From the NCBI RefSeq assembly GCF_009912395.1, contig NZ_WNDO01000031.1:1-64000 (forward strand): DNA of 64,000 nucleotides, written 5' to 3'. The position numbers and the translations under genes are program-made. The stretch is from Luteibacter sp. GTDB taxonomy: Bacteria; Pseudomonadota; Gammaproteobacteria; Xanthomonadales; Rhodanobacteraceae. Below are positions 27,186 through 34,720 of the stretch, in pieces. Within the stretch, counting starts at the first letter, position 1; every line of letters begins with the position of its first letter. The notes beneath the pieces are model-generated. The model had not been told where the DNA came from, made no database searches, and saw only the letters and a program-made list of their open reading frames with translations.

Positions 27186-28589
27186 TTACCGTAACGAGCG
27201 GCTGGCGATGGACGGATTGGCCGCCTGACAATCGGCGTTGGCCGTGCCCGGGCCACCGAGGTAGAAGCTCGTGCCGGACATGCCCGCCTCATGGTTGGGC
27301 GTGGTGGACGTACCTTCGGGCAATCCACCCGGTATGTCAGATGCATTCACGCCGATGAGCGACAACGTATAGCAATGCGGCGTCGGATTGATCCAAGTAT
27401 TGCCAGACATCAGGTCGACGGGTTGCTTGGCGAGATTGCCGTCGAGATAGTGCAGGTCGGTGACGAAGGCAGCCTGCCGGTAGCCCGCGTCCGCATATTC
27501 GCCACTACCCATCGGAGCAGCCGGCTTCCCACCGTCCGCGATCTCGCCGCCGGCATCCATCAGGCGATTGCCGTCGGCGCGACCGAGGTCGCCTTGCCCG
27601 TAGAGGTTGCCAGGCAGATAGCCCACGGCCTCGCCATCGAGCACCAGCCACCACGAGCCGTCGTCGTTGTTCCGCTGCCAGCTGACGTTGACGATCCCCT
27701 GGCTGCCGCCCTTGACGCTATACCGATCCGATGGGATGGACGAGCCCAGCGCGAGATCGGATGCCGTCTGCACGAAGCCGGTACAACCGAGGTTGTAGCA
27801 GCCGGTCTGCGAATAGCCGTCAGCGGTCCAATACACGAAGATGGTCGGATCGTAGGTGTTCCATGCGCCGGGTTGCACCTGCCAGCCGACCTCAGCCGTT
27901 TGCGTCGCGTTGGCCTCGCTCTGGCCGGACAACCAGATCTGCAGCAATGACATCGTGTGGTTGTCGACCACCGGCTTCCAGAGGTTGAGGCCGGCACCAC
28001 CACCCAGGATGTTGGAGGGTGCGGTCTGCGCTACGTGGGCATAGTAGTGGCGATCGTCCGCGGCTTCGGGCCGCTCCTTCGAGAGGAAGTCCTCCAGCGT
28101 GCGGTGCGCGGCGATTTCGTCGATGGTCAGGCGACGGAAGGGAACGCTACCCTCGGCGCACCGTTGTGCGGACGTGCCACTACGCGACGTCCTGAGGCCG
28201 AGCGGCGGCGCAGCGACCGTGCCACCTCCCCGAAGCGACGGCTGCTGGGCGATGGGCACGCAATCGAAGGTTTCGGCGCCTACGACGAAGGTGCCGTTCG
28301 TCGTCATGCCTTGATAGGTGTTGCGCAGATAGTGCTGCATGCGCGCGACTTCTGCTTTCGACGCCTTGATCGATGGATCGCGCCGAACGAGGGCGTCGTA
28401 GCTCTCGACACGCAGCGCGACGCGAGACAGGGCGTTGGTGGTCGCCGATCGCGACGTCGCCTGCGCATTCGCCAGTGGCGGCATGAGGCTGTCCACGTCG
28501 CGGGTCGCGGCGAATGCCGTCGAGATCGTCGAGGCGAGCAAGGTCGTGGCAAGAACGCCGCGGACAAGGGTGCGGTGAATCGATGGCAT
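27186..28589 (-). CDS. Neprosin-family (glutamic) endopeptidase, secreted
   Basis: The 467-residue protein has a signal peptide (about 1-27, ending AFA), a prodomain-like region with a YLRNTYQGM segment and a neprosin domain (about 205-440). That domain shows the family run WTADGYSQTGCYNLGCTGFVQ in part, WWLVLDGEAVGYLPGNLY and a Cys pair. Neprosins are plant and microbial glutamic peptidases that cut after proline. The two catalytic glutamates fit here as Glu233 in TAEVGW and Glu349 in AGGEI, 116 residues apart. A proline-cutting secreted protease suits attack on proline-rich plant cell-wall proteins. AGGAGAG precedes the start. It diverges from the peptide gene at 28947, with 357 bases between the two starts; nothing else is seen there apart from the conserved leader of that gene. 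Confidence 0.8.
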   Translation of the reverse strand: MPSIHRTLVRGVLATTLLASTISTAFAATRDVDSLMPPLANAQATSRSATTNALSRVALRVESYDALVRRDPSIKASKAEVARMQHYLRNTYQGMTTNGTFVVGAETFDCVPIAQQPSLRGGGTVAAPPLGLRTSRSGTSAQRCAEGSVPFRRLTIDEIAAHRTLEDFLSKERPEAADDRHYYAHVAQTAPSNILGGGAGLNLWKPVVDNHTMSLLQIWLSGQSEANATQTAEVGWQVQPGAWNTYDPTIFVYWTADGYSQTGCYNLGCTGFVQTASDLALGSSIPSDRYSVKGGSQGIVNVSWQRNNDDGSWWLVLDGEAVGYLPGNLYGQGDLGRADGNRLMDAGGEIADGGKPAAPMGSGEYADAGYRQAAFVTDLHYLDGNLAKQPVDLMSGNTWINPTPHCYTLSLIGVNASDIPGGLPEGTSTTPNHEAGMSGTSFYLGGPGTANADCQAANPSIASRSLR

Positions 28590-28889
28590 GTATCTCTCCT
28601 GATCACGGATGCACAGATGGACCGGAAGGGGCGGAAGGTTTTCCGCCTGTTCGGCTGGCAGAGCCGGAGAGCGCCATGGAAAGGCGACATGCAGGTGTTC
28701 CCCGGATGAAGGCAGCCTTTCCTGAAAACGCCGGTGCCTCGATGCATCCCCCTATCCCGAAACGATCGTGGATCGAACTGGGACAGAGCGCACACTATGC
28801 ATCATGAACGTGCATGCCGAAAACGCGCACAAGACGTCGCATGATTTCGCGCCATGAGTGCGTGCGCTCTGTGGTTTTACGGCAACCTG

Positions 28890-28946
28890 CATGGTAGGTT
28901 CGTTATCGCCGTCATATCGCGGCATATAACCCAGTGGAGCATTCTC
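28890..28946 (+). promoter_or_regulatory. Conserved 57-base leader of peptide gene A
   Basis: The 57 bases directly before the ATG match the corresponding 57 bases before peptide gene B (51083-51139) at 44 positions without gaps. Shared blocks include TAGGTTCG, TCGCGGC and TGGAGCATTC, the last holding the GGAG ribosome binding site. Conservation of non-coding bases between paralogues suggests a common promoter or leader RNA element. Confidence 0.55.
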
Positions 28947-29114
28947 ATGGAAAAGCTTGACGTAGCTGTGCATGACGAAGGGATGGCCAACCCGTTTGGG
29001 ATCCACGCGGAAGGACCGATGCAGCGCTGCATGGCGGCTGTCAAGCACGAGCCGAAGATCAACGACAGCGGCGACATCGGCCGCTTCGGTTCGCGCGGCG
29101 GCGACTGGGGTTGA
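28947..29114 (+). CDS. Putative RiPP precursor peptide A (55 aa)
   Basis: A 55-residue peptide: N-terminal MEKLDVAVHD, a central ANPFGIHAEGPM block (14-25) and a C-terminal DIGRFGSRGGDWG. A second gene at 51140 encodes a 57-residue homologue that aligns without gaps through residue 50 with 24 identities, including ANPF, EGPM, KINxx-like Lys/Pro positions, S-D-G and FGSR, then GGD-x-G at the end. A strong terminator follows, then an asparagine-synthetase-like gene, the enzyme class that closes macrolactam rings in lasso peptides. The end has Asp53, nine residues from Gly45, which would suit a ring. No RRE/PqqD-like B1 or transglutaminase-like B2 gene is nearby, so it is not a canonical lasso cluster. 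Confidence 0.7.
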   Translation: MEKLDVAVHDEGMANPFGIHAEGPMQRCMAAVKHEPKINDSGDIGRFGSRGGDWG

Positions 29115-29158
29115 TGCCGCTGGAACATCCGTCCTGTCATCAGTGACGAATGACATGA

Positions 29159-29187
29159 AGCCGCCTCTCGTCGAGAGGCGGCTTTTT
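29159..29187 (+). terminator. Intrinsic terminator between peptide A and the cyclase
   Basis: AGCCGCCTCTC (29159-29169) pairs with GAGAGGCGGCT (29173-29183) around GTC and is followed by TTTTT. It lies 45 bases past the peptide stop and 12 bases before the downstream GTG start, so it should give abundant short peptide mRNA and little readthrough into the enzyme gene. Confidence 0.8.
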
Positions 29188-29198
29188 AATGGAGACCT

Positions 29199-30773
29199 GT
29201 GGTGATCAAGGCCGATATCGCGTTGCATGACCTTTCGCTCGACCCGACATGGAGCGAGGGTTCCATCATCCTTGGGACAAGCCGGATCACGCCGTATCGT
29301 CACACCATGCTGGAGACCGTGCTCGTCCAGACCACCGATCAGTGGTTTGTCTCGGTCAGGGAACGTCGTGCGTCGTCGACAGATGCCGGTCTGATACGGC
29401 ACGACGTGGACGACACAGGCTTCCATCGCCTTTATCAGGAAAGCCTGCTCTGGCCTCTCGACTACGTGATGATCGAGGTGGCCCGCGCCGGACACCGCGT
29501 TCGCGTGCGTTCGGGCGTGTTCGGCTCGGTACCGGTTTACTGTCGAGCTACGGACGATCATCTCGCCGTGTCATGGGACTCCGCGGACTTCGGTCGCGGA
29601 CCGGCAGCGATCGATGCGGAAATCGCGAGCCACCAGTTGGCCATGCGTACGATCTACTCCGCACGACAGCTCTACGTCGGTGTCGTCATGCTTACCGAGC
29701 GGGCGATCCTGCATGTGCAGCCCGGCAAGGCGAGTTTCCGTTACCCCGAAGCCATTCCGCCCACGATTCCGTCGAGTGAGGGACTGGGCGAGGAAGCGCT
29801 ATCCGCTTTCAGTGAGGGCCTTCAACGCGTCATTGCCCAGCGGCCGATGCGCGAGGGCGGCGCATCCGTCGAACTGAGTGGCGGCATGGATTCAGGGACC
29901 GTCGCCACGGCGCTCACGATGCATCATCGCGGTATCGCCAGCCGGGGCATCCTGCTGGATGGTGACTTTCGTCTACCGCAACTGCAGAGGCGCGACCTGA
30001 TCGTGCAACGCCGCGGCCTGCTGGACGACACGGTGGAGATCGCGGACCACGCCCCCAGCCTGGACCTGTCCGCCTCCCCAGACCGTCCATACGGGCTCTA
30101 TCGCGAGCTCTATCTGGAGGCCTGTTCCGCCCTGTGGGAATCTTCCCGATGCCAGGGGCGCGATACGCTTTTTACCGGTGTTGGCGGCGACGAGCTGTTT
30201 CCGACCTATTCCGGCGAACTTTCCGATGGCGACCCGACCGACCCCGGCTGGGCCTCCGACACGCTCCGTTACGCGGAAGGGTTGCTGACACCCAGGGCGC
30301 TCAGCGCAGCCCGCAGCCTGCGTACCTTCGACGCCCCGGCCAGCCCCGTACCCGCGACATCGTTGCTGGCCCATGCCAGTCATGCCCCCGATTTGCTCAG
30401 GCATGGGCAGTGGCCGATCAATCCACTGAGCGATCCCCACCTGGTCGCGCTATGCCACCGATTCCCCAAGGCCAGCCGTCAGGGCAGGGAAGTGATGCGG
30501 CAATACCTGCAGTCGCACTTGGGGGACGATACGTTCCAGCGCGGCTACGTGAAGGAAACCTTCGTCAACGTGTTGCCTCCGCTGTTCGCGAAGCATGCGA
30601 CGACCCTTGCCCTGCAACTGTCCGAATGCGCCCTGGCGGATATTGGCCTGGTCGATCGCCGCGCCGTCCTCGACCTGCTCCAGCGGGTCGCCACCACAAG
30701 CAACCATGGCGCCACATCCGCGTTGGCATCTTTCCTCTGGCTGGAGCGCTTCGCGCGACAGGTCGGGGCCTGA
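29199..30773 (+). CDS. Asparagine-synthetase-like enzyme (candidate peptide macrolactam cyclase)
   Basis: A 524-residue protein of two parts: a degraded glutamine-amidotransferase-like domain (about 1-190) without the catalytic Cys2, and an asparagine-synthetase C-terminal domain with the ATP-pyrophosphatase loop LSGGMDSG (226-233) and GVGGDELF (327-334). Loss of Cys2 and this size are shared with lasso-peptide cyclases (McjC type), which adenylate an Asp or Glu side chain and join it to an amine. The GTG at 29199 and a second GTG at 29202 are both possible; GGAG spacing favours the second. It directly follows a short peptide gene and terminator. Metabolic asparagine synthesis is unlikely without Cys2. 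The peptide upstream is the obvious substrate, by inference. Confidence 0.75.
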   Translation: MVIKADIALHDLSLDPTWSEGSIILGTSRITPYRHTMLETVLVQTTDQWFVSVRERRASSTDAGLIRHDVDDTGFHRLYQESLLWPLDYVMIEVARAGHRVRVRSGVFGSVPVYCRATDDHLAVSWDSADFGRGPAAIDAEIASHQLAMRTIYSARQLYVGVVMLTERAILHVQPGKASFRYPEAIPPTIPSSEGLGEEALSAFSEGLQRVIAQRPMREGGASVELSGGMDSGTVATALTMHHRGIASRGILLDGDFRLPQLQRRDLIVQRRGLLDDTVEIADHAPSLDLSASPDRPYGLYRELYLEACSALWESSRCQGRDTLFTGVGGDELFPTYSGELSDGDPTDPGWASDTLRYAEGLLTPRALSAARSLRTFDAPASPVPATSLLAHASHAPDLLRHGQWPINPLSDPHLVALCHRFPKASRQGREVMRQYLQSHLGDDTFQRGYVKETFVNVLPPLFAKHATTLALQLSECALADIGLVDRRAVLDLLQRVATTSNHGATSALASFLWLERFARQVGA

Positions 30774-30827
30774 TTGGCTATAACTGCGGCGCCGGTCGCC
30801 AGTTGAGCCGGGGCCGCGGAGGCGGGG

Positions 30828-30844
30828 CTTAATGAAATCCTAAA
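30828..30844 (+). promoter_or_regulatory. PmrA-box-like direct repeat before the two-component operon
   Basis: CTTAAT (30828-30833), five bases, then CCTAAA (30839-30844): two half-sites with an 11-base period, like the PmrA/BasR and QseB-type box CTTAAT-N5-CTTAAT. It lies 52 bases upstream of the response-regulator start, suiting autoregulation. Confidence 0.5.
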
Positions 30845-30896
30845 CACGCCCCGGCATGCTTGCGCCGCACCCCCTGTACCCGAAGAGTCTGCCCTC

Positions 30897-31559
30897 GTGA
30901 ACTTGTTGCTGGTGGAAGACGATCCCATGCTGGCCGAAGCCATCTGCGATGGTGTACGCCAACACGACTGGACGATCGCTCGCGTCGCCAACGCGAGCGC
31001 CGCGAAGGCGGCCCTGGTCGACCATGCCTACGCGGCCGTCCTCCTGGATCTGGGCCTGCCAGGGGAGTCAGGGCTGACGGTGCTTCGGTTCCTTCGCGAT
31101 CGATACGATACGGTTCCCGTTATCGTCCTCACGGCCCGTGGACAGCTGAGCGACCGCATCCAGGGGCTGGATACGGGAGCGGACGACTATCTCGTCAAGC
31201 CTTTCCAGCTGGATGAACTCTTCGCACGGGTCAGGGCCGTGACCCGACGTAGCGAGGGGCAGATGGTGCCTGTGCTTCAGCACGGTGATGTCGTGCTCGA
31301 CCCGGTCAAGCGTTGCGTCACGCGGGGTGGCGAGCCGGTACCGCTGAGCGCTCACGAGTACCTGATGCTCCGGGCCTTGCTCAAGCGCAACGGGCATATC
31401 CTCACGCGCGATGATCTCGAGCGCGCCATCTATGGGGACACTGCCACGGTGGGCAGCAATACGGTATCGGTCTTTGTCCACCAGCTTCGTCGCAAACTAG
31501 GCGAGGACTTCATCAAGACCGTCCATGGCCATGGCTACACTCTAGGCGCCAGGCCATGA
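30897..31559 (+). CDS. OmpR/PmrA-type response regulator
   Basis: A 220-residue regulator with a receiver domain (1-115; acidic pair Asp8/Asp9, phospho-acceptor Asp51, Lys101) and a winged helix DNA-binding domain (about 125-220), ending FIKTVHGHGYTLGAR as in the OmpR subgroup. The sequence is closest in style to QseB/PmrA proteins. The start is GTG. Its last four bases overlap the kinase start (ATGA). Box-like sites upstream of itself and of the lipoprotein gene at 32779 suggest direct targets. It lies 123 bases after the cyclase gene and may respond to envelope stress. Confidence 0.85.
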   Translation: MNLLLVEDDPMLAEAICDGVRQHDWTIARVANASAAKAALVDHAYAAVLLDLGLPGESGLTVLRFLRDRYDTVPVIVLTARGQLSDRIQGLDTGADDYLVKPFQLDELFARVRAVTRRSEGQMVPVLQHGDVVLDPVKRCVTRGGEPVPLSAHEYLMLRALLKRNGHILTRDDLERAIYGDTATVGSNTVSVFVHQLRRKLGEDFIKTVHGHGYTLGARP

Positions 31560-32716
31560 AATCCCTGCGGGGGCGCATGTTCACGGCACTGGGCCTGGTC
31601 ATCGCGGTGGCCTGGGCGATTCCGATCGCCATGCTCGCCTCCTATCTGACGGCCGGCGAATCCAGTTCATGGCAATCGGGCTTGCATGCCATCGGTCGCT
31701 ACCTGGCCGGCTTCCTGCCGGCGGACTGGAACCCGTCATCGGCCGGCGCCGGGACGCATCGCTACTTCAAGATGGTTCCTGCGGCATCGGGCACGTCCAG
31801 CGAGCCCGAGAGCATCCTCACCGCCATGGTCCTCAACACGGTGGAGATGGTCGTGGTCGGGCTGTTGACGTGGTTGGCGGTGGTCGTCTCCTTGCGTCCC
31901 CTGCGGACGTTGTCCGTCGGTATTCGGGCCCGGCAGCCCTTCGACTCGACCCCCTTGCCCAACGAGAGCGTACCGACCGAGCTTCGTCCCTTGATCGAGG
32001 CGTTCAATTCGCTGCTCGCCCGCGTCGACGCCGCCATGCACGCCGAGCGGCAATTCATCGCCGATGCCGCGCATGAACTGCGCACGCCTTTGGCCGCGTT
32101 GCATGTCCACGCGGAGGTTGCGCTGAAGGCGGACACCCTTCAGCGCAAGGACGATGCGATCCGCAAGCTGCTCGAGGTATCGAACCGGACACATCGGCTT
32201 GCCGATCAGTTGCTTGACCTGGCCCGCCTGGATGCCGGTTTGCATGCGACCGGACGCCAGCAGATCGACCTGATGACGTTGTCGCGCCATGTCATCGACG
32301 AATTCACGATCCGGGCCGATGCCCGTGGCACCCGACTGATCCTTGCAGGAAGCCCATGCTTCATCCGCGGGGATGTGGACGATATCGGCGTCCTTTTGCG
32401 CAACCTGATCGATAACGGCCTGCGCCACGGAAAGGAGCAAGGCGTCATCGAGGTCCGCTGTGGCCAGGAAGGGCAGGCATCGGCCCCCTTCATTGAGGTG
32501 TGCGACGACGGCCCCGGGATCCCCATCGACGAGCATGCCGCGGTATTCAGACGCTTCTATCGTGCCTCCGGCGCCGCGACCCCGGGCAGCGGCATTGGCC
32601 TTTCGCTGGTGGCTGGCATCGCCGCGCTACACGGGGGCTCGATCGATACGGGCGTCGGCTCCGCCGACAGGGGATTCCGGATACGGGTGACCTTTCCGTC
32701 CCTAATCAATTCCTAA
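31556..32716 (+). CDS. Sensor histidine kinase, PmrB/QseC type
   Basis: A 386-residue membrane kinase. It has two membrane segments (about 9-32 and 90-115) flanking a short periplasmic domain of about 55 residues, a HAMP-like linker, the dimerisation motif FIADAAHELRTP with phospho-acceptor His173, then N (LRNLIDNGLRHG), G1 (DDGPGIP) and G2 (GSGIGLSLV) boxes. Start overlaps the response-regulator stop, so the two are translated together. The short sensing loop resembles PmrB, which detects metal cations or cationic peptides; the signal here is unknown. Confidence 0.85.
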   Translation: MKSLRGRMFTALGLVIAVAWAIPIAMLASYLTAGESSSWQSGLHAIGRYLAGFLPADWNPSSAGAGTHRYFKMVPAASGTSSEPESILTAMVLNTVEMVVVGLLTWLAVVVSLRPLRTLSVGIRARQPFDSTPLPNESVPTELRPLIEAFNSLLARVDAAMHAERQFIADAAHELRTPLAALHVHAEVALKADTLQRKDDAIRKLLEVSNRTHRLADQLLDLARLDAGLHATGRQQIDLMTLSRHVIDEFTIRADARGTRLILAGSPCFIRGDVDDIGVLLRNLIDNGLRHGKEQGVIEVRCGQEGQASAPFIEVCDDGPGIPIDEHAAVFRRFYRASGAATPGSGIGLSLVAGIAALHGGSIDTGVGSADRGFRIRVTFPSLINS

Positions 32717-32717
32717 A
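32701..32717 (+). promoter_or_regulatory. Second PmrA-box-like direct repeat
   Basis: CCTAAT (32701-32706), five bases, CCTAAA (32712-32717), the same half-sites and 11-base period as at 30828. It overlaps the kinase stop and lies 62 bases before the lipoprotein gene, so the response regulator probably activates the downstream gene set. Confidence 0.45.
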
Positions 32718-32778
32718 AAGCGCTCCCTAGGATGGCAATCGCGGGCATCGACGCCCGCCTCATCCCCAGGACCTATCC

Positions 32779-33444
32779 ATGAGCGCCACCTTAAGGCCCG
32801 CCACCGCGATCGTTCTCGTTTCCATCGCATTGATCGGCGGATGCCCCGCCTCCCAGCCCAAGCCTTACCAGCAGCTTGATTCGTCGCACTATCTTCGTCC
32901 GGGCGACGACGGCGGTCATGGTCACAAGCCTTATGCGTACAACGACCCGGATGTCGACTGGAAACGATACGACAGCATCGTTATCGACCCGGTCATGATC
33001 TATCGGGGTGACGACGCCCAGTTCGACAAGGTCAGCGATGCCGACAAGCAGGAGCTGGCCGATTACATGCGGGATACGTTCGGCGCCCGCTTGCGTGAGC
33101 GCTATCCGGTCGTGGCCACGCCGTCGGACGGAACGCTTCGTGTCCACCTGACCTTGACCGGTGCCGCGGCAACGCCCGCGGTGGCGTCCAAGGTCACCCG
33201 CATGGATCTTGTCGGCGCGCCGATCAACGCCGTTCAGGCGATCCGGGGAAGGGAGGGTCTTTTCATGGGCTCGGTCAGCTATGCCGTCGAAATCTACGAT
33301 GCACGGGACCAACGCCTTCTTGCGGCCTACGTGGACAAGCAGTACCCGAACGCCATGAGCATGGCATCGACCTTCGGCAAGTTGACCGCCTCCAAGCGAG
33401 GCATCGACAAGGGCGCCGATGCGCTCCTGGCGACGCTGCGGTAA
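32779..33444 (+). CDS. DUF3313-type lipoprotein
   Basis: A 221-residue lipoprotein with signal ending LIGGC (Cys22) and a mature domain that contains DWKRYDSIVIDPVMIYR and SMASTFGKLTASKRGIDKGAD-type segments, as in DUF3313 proteins. The function of the family is unknown; it is attached to a membrane leaflet in the envelope. It follows the two-component operon behind a matching regulator box, so it may be a target of that system. Confidence 0.75.
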   Translation: MSATLRPATAIVLVSIALIGGCPASQPKPYQQLDSSHYLRPGDDGGHGHKPYAYNDPDVDWKRYDSIVIDPVMIYRGDDAQFDKVSDADKQELADYMRDTFGARLRERYPVVATPSDGTLRVHLTLTGAAATPAVASKVTRMDLVGAPINAVQAIRGREGLFMGSVSYAVEIYDARDQRLLAAYVDKQYPNAMSMASTFGKLTASKRGIDKGADALLATLR

Positions 33445-33477
33445 TTGGCGACGCCTCCCATTCCAAAGGACCTATCG

Positions 33478-33633
33478 ATGAAGAAAGCCCTGTTTTTAGG
33501 CTTGGCCTGCCTGATCTCGCTCACTGCGTGCGTTTCCGTGAACCGACGCACCAGCGATCGTGATCGACCACTGGATCGAAGCCGCTACGAGGAATGCCGA
33601 CGCTACCATTCACAGGACTACTGCGATCACTAG
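33478..33633 (+). CDS. Small lipoprotein (51 aa), unknown
   Basis: A 51-residue lipoprotein with signal peptide ending LTAC (Cys18) and a short, charged mature part (RRTSDRDRPLDRSRYEECRRYHSQD, shown in part) with Arg, Asp, Cys and His. AAAGGA sits seven bases before the ATG. It follows the DUF3313 gene by 33 bases and probably shares its transcript. No family is recognised. Confidence 0.6.
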   Translation: MKKALFLGLACLISLTACVSVNRRTSDRDRPLDRSRYEECRRYHSQDYCDH

Positions 33634-33691
33634 TGACGCTCGCCGCCAGCCGGGTATGATCGGTCGCTCACGCGATCAGTGGAGTGAAGGG

Positions 33692-34717
33692 ATGCAGGGC
33701 GCCACGCGAGAAGGCCGTTCCCTGGCCATGGATGTGACCCGGGTCGTGGCCTGCGCCATGGTGGTGCTCGTGCACACGGCGGCCGGCTATTTCTACACCT
33801 TCGGGCCGCTATGGGTCCCAGCGGTGGTCTTCGACGCCTTCAGCCGGGCGGCGGTGCCGATCTTCTTCATGCTGTCGGGTGCGCTGCTCCTTTGGCGTGA
33901 CGAGCCCGTCCTGTCGTTCTATAAAAAGCGCCTGCCGCGCATCGTGGTACCACTGGTGTTCTGGACGGTCGTCTACGTGGCTCTCTTTGGCGACCACACA
34001 CTCTCGCCGGGTGCGCTGGTCGCCCGTTACCTGATGGGCCCGTACGAACACCTGTGGTACCTGTATGCGGCGTTTGGTCTGTACTTGGCCGCGCCTTACC
34101 TCGGACGAATCCTCCGTAGCTCGACGGAACGCGAAATCCGTGTCTTCCTTGTCGTCTGGTTTGTCGTTGCCTGCGTGCTCAACCAGGTCCGGCTTCTATG
34201 GGCGATCGACTGGGACCCGCCGTCGCACCTTGGTGCCCAGCTGTTTTCGGGATTCATCGGGTTTTTCGTCCTGGGCGCCTATCTGGAACGTTATCGTCCC
34301 CACGCGTCCGCGACCGGATGCTGGATTGGTGCCGTGGCCTTCTGCGTGTGCGGGGCCGCCATCGCATTCGCCACCTGTCGGTATTCTGCCTACCTGGGTG
34401 TCCCCAACGAATACTTCTTTTCCTACCTTACGCCGCTGGTCGCGATATCGGCGGCGTCTGCCTACGTAGCGCTGTCCGGTATCACACGGCTACCTGGCCC
34501 TTTGACCGCCATGGTGGGTTTCATCTCGGACGGTTCGCTGGGCATCTATTGCCTGCACCCGATGTTCCTGTGGCTTTACGTGAAGCACCTTCATATGGAC
34601 GCGTCGATCGACGCGCCCTGGCTCAGGATTCCCATCGTCTGGGCGGCTGTCTTCGCGTCGACGGCGATCGTGGTGCATGTCCTCAGGAAGCTTCCCCTGG
34701 CCAGGCGGGTGACCTGA
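33692..34717 (+). CDS. Membrane acyltransferase (acyltransferase-3 family)
   Basis: A 341-residue integral membrane protein with about ten hydrophobic segments. It begins with MDVTRVVACAMVVLVHTAAGY, the usual start of the OafA/WecH/NolL family, where the early His contributes to catalysis. These enzymes O-acylate cell-surface sugars. The start at 33692 has GGAG seven bases upstream. It comes after the two small lipoprotein genes and could modify lipopolysaccharide or an exported glycan. The 3' end is three bases from the phosphatase stop. Confidence 0.78.
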   Translation: MQGATREGRSLAMDVTRVVACAMVVLVHTAAGYFYTFGPLWVPAVVFDAFSRAAVPIFFMLSGALLLWRDEPVLSFYKKRLPRIVVPLVFWTVVYVALFGDHTLSPGALVARYLMGPYEHLWYLYAAFGLYLAAPYLGRILRSSTEREIRVFLVVWFVVACVLNQVRLLWAIDWDPPSHLGAQLFSGFIGFFVLGAYLERYRPHASATGCWIGAVAFCVCGAAIAFATCRYSAYLGVPNEYFFSYLTPLVAISAASAYVALSGITRLPGPLTAMVGFISDGSLGIYCLHPMFLWLYVKHLHMDASIDAPWLRIPIVWAAVFASTAIVVHVLRKLPLARRVT

Positions 34718-34720
34718 TCG

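Noticed and set aside
28947..29114. Canonical lasso peptide assignment
   Set aside because: The leader lacks the usual pattern with Thr at -2, and no B1/B2 genes are present nearby; only the cyclase class matches. Kept as an unclassified RiPP candidate.
28752..29561. Minus-strand frame across the peptide A gene
   Set aside because: It runs antisense to the peptide, terminator and enzyme start, with no recognisable product.
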